A stretch of DNA of 64,000 nt, taken from Psettodes erumei (lineage: Eukaryota; Chordata; Actinopteri; Pleuronectiformes; Psettodidae). Position numbers and translations under genes: made by a program. The notes beneath the pieces are model-generated. The model was not told the DNA's origin. It saw nothing but the letters and a program-made list of their open reading frames with translations, and ran no database searches. Below, piece after piece: positions 1-10,131 of the stretch. Location: contig JAFBJZ010000827.1 in NCBI GenBank assembly GCA_016785225.1, forward strand, positions 838,001 to 902,000, in the 5' to 3' direction. Within the stretch, counting starts at the first letter, position 1. Every line of letters starts with the position of its first letter.

Positions 1-285
1 CATAAGTTAAAATACACGCGTGAAGTACCTTGAGTACTCACTTAAAGGCGCCGCTACAAATGAAAACATGCCTGTTGTTTGTCCCACAGTTATGGGAATA
101 TACTTTTTTAATCATCGTGTAACTTCTGTGTCTTCCATATGTCGATTTATTATTAGTCAGAGATGATGAAACTATCGATCAAACCTGCAGGTTTTTGGTT
201 TTGTTGTTGTATTTAACGCTGGAGGAGAGAGATTTACTGCCTCCCTCCAAGCTGCTGCTTCTTGATCCAGCTGTGCCTCTTTCAG
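1..285. other. Intron of slc15a2 upstream of first visible exon
   Basis: No coding exon is recognisable here. It ends in a pyrimidine-rich stretch and an AG at 284-285, the acceptor of the first visible slc15a2 exon. The missing amino-terminal exon(s) of slc15a2 must lie to the left of the window, because no ATG followed by a plausible splice donor in the correct phase is present. Confidence 0.6.
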
Positions 286-3200
286 AAACTGTGTGGGACC
301 AACTACCCGACCAGCATCTGCTTCATAGTGGTGAACGAGTTCTGCGAGCGCTTCTCCTACTATGGCATGAAAGGTACGCAGCGATCCCCCGTGGGCACGT
401 CGCGGTTTCACGGAGCAGCTTCTTTTGAACTGTGCGGCGGAGGAGTCGGGCGGTAGGCGGATGCTCGGCCGGTTGAACCGGTTCATGGAGCGCGAGTCAG
501 TTATGATGGATGAGGATGTACGGATAGATGAGCAAAGGCCGCAGCCTGACCCAACCCCGTCACCAGAGCGTCCAATCAGCGTCAGGGGATGCGAATGAAG
601 CAGCTGCATCCATTTGGCAAATGATAACTGGCTGATCAGTTTAATCTGTTGATGCTTTTTGTTGTTTTTAATGAATGTTTTCCTCTGTTGGCAGCGGTGC
701 TGACGCTTTACTTCCTCACCTACCTCCACTGGGACAAGGACCTCTCCACCGCCATCTACCACGCCTTCAGCAGCCTCTGCTACTTCACGCCCATACTGGG
801 GGCGCTCATCGCCGACTCCTGGCTCGGAAAATTCAAGTGAGTCCTTCCCCATAAGGAAAAAAAAAAATCACTAAACTTCAAGAAGGGCCAAGAGGAGTTT
901 TGAGATATGATTTCAGTTTGCAATGCATCACTCCATATTTCAGCTCTGTACCCTTTGTCTAAGTTGTGTAACACCAACTGTTGGTGGAGATGAATCACTG
1001 TGACCACACACACACACACACACACACACACAGATATCCCATAATAACAAGCGTGCCCCTCTGACTGCTTGTAATCACGGCCGTGCTCGCCGCAGGACCA
1101 TCATCTACCTCTCCATCGTCTACGTGATCGGCCATGTGGTCAAGTCGGTCGGAGCCATTCCCAGCGTGGGGAACAGCGACGTGCACATGTGAGTGACCCG
1201 GACCGGACCCGGTCGCTTTGAGGAGGCGCCGTCATGTTGTTATTAACAATGAAAGAGGCCCGTCACAAGCTGAGCCCACGGGGAATACAAAGATATTTAT
1301 GATTGTTGTTGGATATTGCATCCATTGGGAGTTTCCACTCACCTGGGCCGTGTTTTCGCGTGGCAGCGCTCTGTCCATGGTCGGCCTGATCCTCATCGCC
1401 TTCGGCACCGGTGGAATCAAACCCTGCGTGGCGGCGTTCGGAGGAGACCAGTTTGAAGAGGAGCACGTAAGGCAGCTTCCGCTCGGACGCCGACTTGTGC
1501 GCATTTTGTGTCGTCGCCGAACGACTGAGCGAGGAAACGAGACGGCGAGAGTCATTTAATTCTGGAAAAGTCGATTCAGCAGAACTCATTCAGGGTGTAA
1601 ATGGACTTTCAAATTGGCAATAGAAGACTTTGATTGGGTCAGCAAGTAAAAAGTGTAAAAAGTGCTCTGTAAACAAGCTTTTAGTTTAAACCTGCAGTGA
1701 CTTATGTTTTCAGTGTTCATATAAACTGGAGCTTTGTCGCTCCTCCACTCAAAGTTTCCACCTGCAGGTCAGCGAGAGGCAGAAGTTCTTCTCCATCTTC
1801 TACATGTCCATCAACGCCGGCAGCCTCCTGTCCACGGTGATCACGCCCGTGCTGAGAGGTGAGCGGACACGAACGTAACGCCGGCCGCCGTGCGACCGAC
1901 GCCGGCTGATGCCTTCCGTGTTGGATTTGCTCCCCCGCAGGTGATGTGCAGTGTTTCGGTGGCGACTGCTACGCTCTGGCCTTCGGGGTTCCCGCGGCTC
2001 TGATGGTCGTGGCTCTAGGTGAGTGTTCGTCGGCCCGCGGCATCCAATCAGACGAGTTTGGAGCGCTTCCTCATTTGTGAAAGAGGCGTATCTTGGTGAG
2101 GACAAGTGTCCGCTTACCACGATGTCATCCTTGTTGAGCTCCGCCGTTGTTGTGCGCCGTGCTGCTCAGAGGTCGAGAACTGACGACTGTGAAATGCAAA
2201 ATCTGCGGCCATCGAGACCGACGCTTTTTTTTAAGGCTGAGAAACAACGTCAAAGCAAAACAGAAACGCCTCGTTTTAAGGCCGGAGTTGTAACATTTCG
2301 ACGATTGCATCTGCAGAGCTGATTTGTTGGTACAGAATGCGGCCCAGGCTCTTCGACAGGCAGTGCTTCCTGCTGGTCAAGGCCCGGAGGTCACTTGTCT
2401 CTGCCCCGTGACCCCCCTCATGCTTGCGCTTCATGCTTGGCCGACCACTTGCACAGAAAACAAACAGTTCGTTTAGCGCGGCGGAGGCCAAGGACGGTTC
2501 TCGGCCTGAAGTGTGTTTATGACACGTTAGGATTTATTATCCCCACACACACACACACACACACACACCACGAGCCACAGTGACGGGGGCAGAAAACATC
2601 CTTAAAAGGTAAACCGCCGTTAGGACCTGCCGCCATCACCTCAGCTGGTGGCGTTCATTCATTTGCCTCATATCAAACCTGATGTGAGGGCAAATGGAGC
2701 CATATTTTCACAACAGCTGTGCCGGTTTCCAACATCAGCTGCGTCCCCCGCTCCCCCTGCTTCCTGTCTGACTCTCTGCAGTTGTGTTCGTCGCTGGCAG
2801 CGGGCTGTACAAGAGGAATCCTCCTCAGGGAAACGTCCTGGTGGAAGTCTGTAGCTGCATCGGAGTGAGTCATCTCCCCCCTCTCGCATCATTTATTCGA
2901 ATGTTTACTGTTTCCCGTCTTTATATTACAGTCGAGAAGCATTATGTGCCAATTTTGAATAGTTTCTGTGTGAGCTGTCCCCTTTTTCCTCATCCCCGTT
3001 CCCGTTCTTTACCGCTGATCTGCAGTTTGCCATCAAAAACCGCTGGAGGAGCTCCAAGCACGACCCTCAGAGGAAGCACTGGTTGGACTGGGCCGAGGAG
3101 AAGTACCCGGTAACCAAAACAACAATTATTTACTCATCGGCAAAAAGACCCGTATCTGACCCAGAGTCAAAAATGGCGTCTGCGTGAATAATCCAGCCAG

Positions 3201-6200
3201 GCCGCGGGATTGTGTGTCGACAGAAACGTCAGATCCACGAGATTAAGATGGTGCTGCGGGTTCTGGTGCTCTACATCCCGCTGCCGATGTTCTGGGCTCT
3301 GTTCGATCAGCAGGTAGGTGACAACAAGAGCTCACCCGTTTTAAACGTGTCCCATCCCAGTGCCATGATTCATACAGTGAGGCTGAGTGGAAAGAGGCTC
3401 CACCACCGTGATCCTCCAAACTTTAAGAAGCAGAACCTCCAGTAAAGCTGCTGGATGTGTTTTAAATGCCTGAGCTTCAGAGGTGTTGGCAGGCCAGTTT
3501 CAACTGAGGCCCAAATGGTTCCTTGTTGATTGTAGACCGGCGTTCACAGTCAGCACCAGGTCCGGGTCTGGTGTCGCCGCCACAACCACCTGTAATCGTC
3601 TTCTGTGGCCGGCGCTCAACGCAAAACGTCTGATTATTGGAAACCTCAAAAGCCGTGTTAAACATCCCTGAATTTCCATTCTGCCTGATGTCATTCTTCT
3701 TCTATAAAAAACAAACAAACCCTTCTTCGTGAGGGGTTTGTTTGTTTTGTTCTGACGGTGTTTTTGTGTTGCAGGGTTCACGCTGGACGCTTCAAGCCAC
3801 GAGGATGAACATGGCTTTTGTAAGCGTTTCGCTCACGTGAAATTACACGGGTGTCAAAATTTCCAGGCGCTGATAAGCATCTTCTTTTTTATTATTATAC
3901 TTATTGCACTTTGATATCAGTGGGCGGGTGGGGATGTTCATCTGATTGTCCTGTAAAACGTCTTTGCTGGATTACTTCAGTAGATTCCACGGTTTATGGC
4001 CGTGACGCACCGTGAACTCATCACATTTACCAAGTTAAAGTTTAAGAGGCTTGTCCCGCTGAGCTGAACTCCTGTTGTTTTGCTGCAGGGAGACGCCTTC
4101 ATCATTAAGCCGGACCAAATGCAGGTACGTCCAGTTCACCTGCGTCAGCCATGATGCTGGATCAGCATCGTCCCAGCACTGGAAGGCCAGTTGTTCCATG
4201 TGCACATCCTCAATATGTTTTCAAATCTATTGCAATGCAATAACGTGCCATTAATTATGGGCTATAATGCACTTACATTGAAAAATCTGCCACCCAACCA
4301 GACACATGTATTTTTCATGTTTTCGTCCCACATTACACGATCACCAAAACACTTAGACGGCTGTTTATCACGGCCATCTCTTTCCCGGTGACATCGAATT
4401 AGGATTTCCATCAGTCTGGTTATTCTTGTGTAACTCCAGCCTTTATGATTTTATGAGTTTCACTGAGCTTTTATGGAAGCTACTTAAACCCCCCTCCCTC
4501 CGCCCCTGGTGTCTAGATGCTCAACGCTCTGCTGATCCTCGTCTTCGTGCCCATCTTTGACCTCATCGTGTATCCGCTGGTCAGGCTCTGCAGGATCCAC
4601 ATCACGTGAGTGGAGCCCGTTGCTTTGGATACTCCCGACTTTATTGCGGACATGAGCATTTGAGCGGCATCTTAAACTGAGAAAATGAGCCGTGGAACCT
4701 TTCATTTATTTCCCTTGATTGATACGCCTCAGGAGTGACGAATAAAGGTCACGTCAGTTCTCATGCACAGAAACATGTGATTAGTGGGCATTGCTCTCTC
4801 TATCCGCCGCTGCATCTTATTGCAAAATGCAGGGCTCGGTTTGTGGGATAAGTCATCACATTTCTCAGGAAGAGGGAACTAAAACTACAAATGTATTTCC
4901 ACAGACTTCTGTCATAATCTGATTTTACCAATGTGTTTTTTTTTTAGAGAGCAGGTCATAAACCATGCTGGTGAGACAGTCTGTTATCAGGCAGATCAGT
5001 GAGGACACTGGTGTTGAAATCACTCCTGATTTATAAAGCGATAAAGCTTAAAGACTTTCAGAGCAGTAAACACACGCCGTGACCAGGAAAAGCTGCATAA
5101 AAGTGTTGACTGACTCCATCTGCCGCCCAGGCCTCTGAGGAAGATGGCCGCGGGGATGGTTTTTGCAGCGCTGGCCTTCGGAGCAGCCACGCTGGTGGAG
5201 GTGAACGTCGTGGTACGTAAGAGCAGCGATCGTGAGTCTCGCTTCCTGTTGCAGAAAAAAAAAAAAAAAAAGAGAGAGACGCCGTGCACATGCAGGATTA
5301 ACTGCCTGCACGCACAGCCGGCCAGAAAACGTGAAAATACCTGCACGCAGTCTGTCTGACCTCAATAAATCCAGAGTCCCTGTGCATCCTGGAAGATATT
5401 TAGTGCAGCTCTCCGGCACAAGCACCTAAATTTATTTTTCAGGAGGTGAATTTGCATTCATGACGTACAGTTGAAGGAACGTGTGCAGCTTGCAGTGGTG
5501 TACTGTAATCTAAACTGTGCGTGCAGCCTGGCTGGAGGGATATTAGCATCACATTAGCACAAAGCATCCTACTCTTTTTACTCAGAAAACTCAATTATAT
5601 ACATCAACTTGGCCAAACCTGTTTCTCATATACAATTTAATTTGACGCCTGTTCAAATAACAAGTAAATATTCTGTATTTTCTCATGACAAACATGTTTC
5701 CCACCTCCTGTCACTACAAATGTGCATGTACATGTAACAACAGCTCAAGCTAACTTCTACATCCAGCCTCTTTGAACCATGAAAAGTAGTAGTAGTAGTC
5801 ATAATAACAACTTCTTTCCGTAATCTAATCATGAGGCTGCGTGTGGTCTCTGATGATGATCGGTGTGGTGCTGTAATTTCCTTCTCCATCTGTTAGAAAA
5901 CAGTGGTGGAGCCTGCGCCTGCAGAGAAATGTCTCCTGCAGACCCTGAACCTGGCACCGGGTGACATCACCGTGCAGATCCCTGGCACCGACCTGTTTCC
6001 AGAGCCCATCCAGAACCTCCAGGTGCTCGGGCAACTTTTTGGGTTTATATTCAGTGCGTGTGTGAGAGTGTGTGTTTGCCTTGTCACATTAAGGCATATA
6101 TATATATATAATGTACTGTATATAAAAAGTATAACTGGAATGAACAGGGATCATCTAATACATTTGAGAGCTGAAAGACGATGCGAAACTATGAGCATAA

Positions 6201-8654
6201 CACAAAAAAGTGAGGCAGTTAACCACCTACACAGCAGCCTGAAGGTGTGGATGTGTGTTGGCTTGTAATGACCGTGTGGTTTGTCATCTTAACAATTTAT
6301 GTTCAGGTTTTAATGAATCCGCTGAGCTAAGGTGGTGTTTACCGTCCGCTGCGGGAGCTTCCTGCTGCACAAACACTTTGTTTTCTTTCCCTTCTTAACG
6401 GCTCATTTTGCCGCTTCATCGCAGGAAACGTGTAACACGAGACTTATGGTTCTGGTTTCTAAACAATTTAAGTTAAAAGCTCATTGCAGACAAGACAAAC
6501 AACGTCCCTCTTCTCGTACAGACAGATTGTATTTCTCTCTCTCACTGAACATTAACGCTCAGGACCCTCCTGAATACCAAACGCTTCCCCTGGGGGCGTC
6601 CAGCAAGGAGCTGACGGTTCAGGTCTCCCTCGCTGGTCAGACCTCACCGTGCACCCAGATGTTTGAGCAGCAGGACGCCTACAGCCTCATCGTCTACCAG
6701 GAAGCTGCCGGACTCCGGTGCAAACTGGTGAGTTACCAGCACTGAATACTCATGACGCAGTAAACAACAGTCAAAGAAACTTGTCAATGTTTGATTTATG
6801 AACCAGGTGCAGGACGACATACAGAAAAGTGAAGACGGGAATCCTCATCTGAGGTAAAATATGTTTATTGTTCAAGGTTGTTTTTGTTTTTTTCTTTAAC
6901 CGTAAAAAGAAAAGTTTCCTCGTAGGTCACGTTTATCTCAGTCACGTTTGATCACAATTTAAATTTAACAGGTTCCTCAACACTCTGCCAGAAGCAATAA
7001 ACCTCACTGTCGGAGATGTGACTTTCCACGCGCCCTCCGGTTACTCCATGTCTCCCAACAAGAGCGTGGACCGAGGACAGTGAGTACGACTGGGGTCACG
7101 AGACCCAAACTGAAGATTTCTCTCCTTAAGATGAGACACCGCTGTTCTGAGATAAATGAACATCCACTGAGGAGGTTAACAATTAACTTAAAGCTGCTGC
7201 TAAATTTGCCCTTGCAATGATCTTGTGAACGTTTCTTAAAATAGAAATCTAGAAGATGCTAGAAGGAGAATGAGAACATTCATCAGGTGATTTTATGAAT
7301 GATATGACAGTTGTTTTCTGGTTCATTAATTCGCCTCTGGGTAGATACCCACATGTCAGGTGCAGCATCCAGTCCCAGACGTGCTCTGATCTGGACCTGG
7401 GCCTGCTGGACTTCGGAGCTTCCTACACCATCATCCTCACTGAGGTCAAACTAACACTTCACCCAAACTTAGTTTTTTTTTCCTTTTGAACGTTATCCGT
7501 GCTCACGACACCACCTCTGCGCCCCCTGTCAGGAGTCGGGCAGAGTTGCGGCTCACAAGATGGAGGATATAAAAGTCAACAACGTGCACATCGCCTGGCA
7601 GATCCCCCAGTACGTCCTCATCACGGCCGGAGAGGTCATGTTCTCCATCACGGGCCTGGAGTTCTCCTACTCGCAGGTCCGTCTCGCCGCCGCTTGTGAA
7701 AAATCAAAGATCCCACAGAATCAGTAGTTAGCCGAACCGCCGCCGCTGACCGCAGCTGCGTTCCCTCCAGGCTCCGGCCAACATGAAGTCGGTGCTGCAG
7801 GCCGGCTGGCTGCTCACCGTCGCCTTCGGGAACGTGATCGTGCTGATCGTGGCGGAGGGCGCGGGACTGGAGCAGGTAGGACCTGCTGGATTAACAAGGG
7901 CGACGTTACAACGCTTGTGAGGTTAAATACACCAAAAACCTCGTGAATGGAATACTGTTAATGTGGAAGTATTACTTCATGTTGAAAATACTTAGCTTGT
8001 GTAACAGTAAACTCACTTCTCCTATATTACAGACTTCCGTTAAGGGTTAGGGCAGATAGTTTTGTTTTTTTATCTACCAAAGCTCTTTCCACCCTCAACA
8101 CATAAAGAAGGTAAACTTCATTTTGGACGGTCACAACACTAAAAAATTACAGTTTCAACATTTATCAGCAGCGACTTTCCAGATTTAGTTACTCTGGATT
8201 AGCTGGTCAGCGAAACGGGTTAAATCTGAACTTTCTTCTGAGTGCTGCAAAATAAAACGTACCTGCAATTCTGTTCCACTGTGGGAATATGTTTCCTTTT
8301 TTCAGTAATCCAGGTTAATCCTCCTTTTTAGGGCAAACTTGCTTTCGCTTTGCGGTGTTTTATTTTGTTTGGTTTCTGATGATCAGCCTGGAGATTGTAA
8401 CTAATCTCCTCATTGCTTATAATCACTGCGTCAAGTTAAATTGTGACATTTACCTCTTTGTCTTAAATCAAACGCACCTCTGCAAACACAACCTTATAAA
8501 ACGTGACATGTTCCCACAGTGGAAGGAGTTCCTGCTGTTCGCCGGCCTGCTGCTGGGCGTCTGCATCATCTTCTCCATCATGTCCTACTTCTACACCTAC
8601 GTCAACCCCGAGGAGCTGGTGAAGATTTACCTGGAGGATTCGGGGAAGGAGGAA

Positions 8655-8687
<33 letters not shown>

Positions 8688-8753
8688 TTCAACGACGTGA
8701 AGAAGTCGGACGACGTGCACCTGAACAAGACGGAGAAGAGCACCAGGTTGTAA
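286..8753 (+). CDS. slc15a2: Solute carrier 15 member 2 (PEPT2), 5' partial, 21 exons
   Basis: High-affinity H+-coupled di/tripeptide importer of the plasma membrane (POT/PTR2 family of MFS transporters). Exons: 286-373, 695-836, 1096-1188, 1367-1466, 1768-1858, 1941-2018, 2782-2864, 3026-3109, 3224-3313, 3775-3819, 4089-4124, 4517-4605, 5131-5212, 5897-6022, 6563-6727, 6807-6853, 6972-7079, 7345-7444, 7533-7676, 7771-7875, 8520-8753. They total 2130 nt, so 709 codons plus TAA, with every phase joining. Visible landmarks, numbered from the first visible residue: the ExxER proton-coupling motif (E18, E21, R22), GTGGIKPC followed by FGGDQF near 122-138, the PTR2 signature FYMSINAGSL near 152, and an extracellular domain between TM9 and TM10 near 368-549. 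RGDVQCFGGDCYALAFG and CGTNYP favour PEPT2 over PEPT1, and synteny agrees. Human PEPT2 has 729 residues, so about 20-30 N-terminal residues are missing. Odd points: a weak donor (GTCAAA) after 7444 and a strongly acidic C-terminal tail. Confidence 0.95.
1005..1032. repeat. (CA)14 microsatellite
   Basis: Dinucleotide run in the slc15a2 intron before exon 1096-1188. Confidence 0.95.
2544..2568. repeat. (CA)12 microsatellite
   Basis: Dinucleotide run in the slc15a2 intron between exons 1941-2018 and 2782-2864. That intron (763 bp) otherwise holds only unique sequence. Confidence 0.95.
3708..3748 (+). repeat. 15-bp perfect inverted repeat in slc15a2 intron
   Basis: The arms AAAACAAACAAACCC (3708-3722) and its exact complement (3734-3748) are separated by 11 nt. 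The stem can extend by a G-U and two further pairs. The hairpin ends 26 nt before the acceptor AG of exon 3775-3819. Confidence 0.9.
8655..8687 (+). repeat. GAC triplet run encoding an Asp-rich tail of PEPT2
   Basis: Eleven codons, ten Asp and one Gly, form an imperfect GAC repeat inside the last exon of slc15a2, just after the final transmembrane helix (SYFYTYVNPEEL). As an in-frame trinucleotide repeat it is likely to vary in length between individuals. The tail is cytosolic by family topology. Confidence 0.85.
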
Positions 8754-9600
8754 GACGCGTGACGCGCGGCGCGCCGCCGTCTGCGTGAGTATCCGACGCG
8801 CTGGACGAGCCGCCGTCTCCTTCACGTTGTAGATTCACGGTACTTTAATGAAGCGCTGACATGTGATGGTTGAACACTTCCTGTGGTCTGGTGTTTGTCT
8901 GTGACGTCGTTTAACACACTGAGACCTGTGACACTTAAAGCCAGAGTACAGGAAGTCACTTCCTGAATGAGACTGAGGTGATTATCCCACGTGATCCCCA
9001 TGATCAATAGTGTTATTTTATCATTGTCTTCGACGCTAAATCATAATCACATGTACGTGTTGAAGTTTACATTGTGCGCCTGTGAGATTAAAGGACAATA
9101 GTGGTTTTGCACGTGTTTAAAGTGAAAAGTCGTTATGCAGCGTCACTGCAAACCATTTAAATTGATTTCTTCTCTCAACATTTGTGATTTACTTTATTCA
9201 TCCTTCAGTGGACGATTCAGATTATTGAGGTAACGTCTGCTGGGGAACGTGCTGCATATGTGTTTGTTTATGCGCCAGAAACAAGTGAAACCGACAGTTT
9301 GGTCGAAACAAAAAAAAAAAAGTCAGGAAATACTTGATGAAATCTTCACATTCAGGGAAACGTGTAAATTTTGCTGCTCCCTTCTGTAAATAGACGTTCG
9401 CTGATGCCGAAACTTCTTTTTTGTGCCGTTGGAAATTGTCATGAAGATTAAAATGTGCCTAATTATCTTTCCTTTCCTTTTTCTTTTGTTTATTATTCTC
9501 CGTAACTAGAACAATATGGCATCAAAATATAGTGTTAAAAATCTGTGGTCAGGTCTGTAAAAACAAAAGGCAGGAAGTCGTATTCAGCGTATAAATGGTT
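8754..9600 (+). other. slc15a2 3'UTR and tail-to-tail interval
   Basis: No reading frame with family similarity occurs between the slc15a2 stop and the hspbap1 polyadenylation signals. Two ATTAAA variant poly(A) signals on the plus strand (9087-9092 and 9447-9452) could end slc15a2. The canonical AATAAA is not seen in this orientation. Confidence 0.5.
9087..9092 (+). terminator. Candidate poly(A) signal of slc15a2 (ATTAAA)
   Basis: The common variant signal ATTAAA lies about 335 nt after the slc15a2 stop codon and is followed within 30 nt by a GT-rich stretch. A second ATTAAA at 9447-9452 is an alternative. The call rests on motif and position only. Confidence 0.4.
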
Positions 9601-9611
9601 GTTGGAAAGAT

Positions 9612-9621
9612 TTTATTTATT
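9612..9621 (-). terminator. Poly(A) signals of hspbap1 (two overlapping AATAAA)
   Basis: Read on the minus strand the sequence contains AATAAATAAA, two overlapping canonical signals, about 510 nt after the hspbap1 terminal stop at 10132. A further AATAAA sits at 9489-9494 on the same strand. This would give a 3'UTR of about 0.5 kb, nearly abutting that of slc15a2. Confidence 0.6.
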
Positions 9622-10131
9622 TTACTTCCTCTCTTGTGAGACACGCTGACTCTTTTCATTCGTGCGGCCTTCATCCGTCATGGAACCATTACCACCGGCC
9701 GTCTGCGGCTGCTCATTACTAAACGACAGGGAAACATTACGCCGAGAACAAATGCTCGCATCCCAGGAATATCATCTTACATGATTTGCCCGATTAGCAT
9801 AGTGAATTGATTTAAGTGGTCGATCCTTCTTCCTGTGGAGGAACCAAACAGGATTAGCGTGTGCTGGACAACAGAACGAGGAAATGTTAGAGCCACGCGA
9901 CGGCGTCCCTCATCCTATTACAATTAGTTTTGGCTGTGACTTCTCGCATCTGGGGTTAATCTCAGGAGGAGTTTGACGGATGAGAGGAGAGAAAAAAAAA
10001 AGAAGTTCTGCGTTAATCTTTCGCTTCTGACTGACGCTGAAAGATCCATAGTAGTTGTGTTTTTTTTGTACCCAGCTCTAAATCGCTGTAACCACCCGTG
10101 GGACTCGCACATTGTGCGTGGCAGGTGAATA

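Noticed and set aside
286..8753. Identity as PEPT1 (slc15a1)
   Set aside because: Several C-terminal stretches resemble PEPT1, but the DVQCFGGDCYALAFG region, the CGTNYP N-terminus and the hspbap1/slc49a4 synteny all fit PEPT2.
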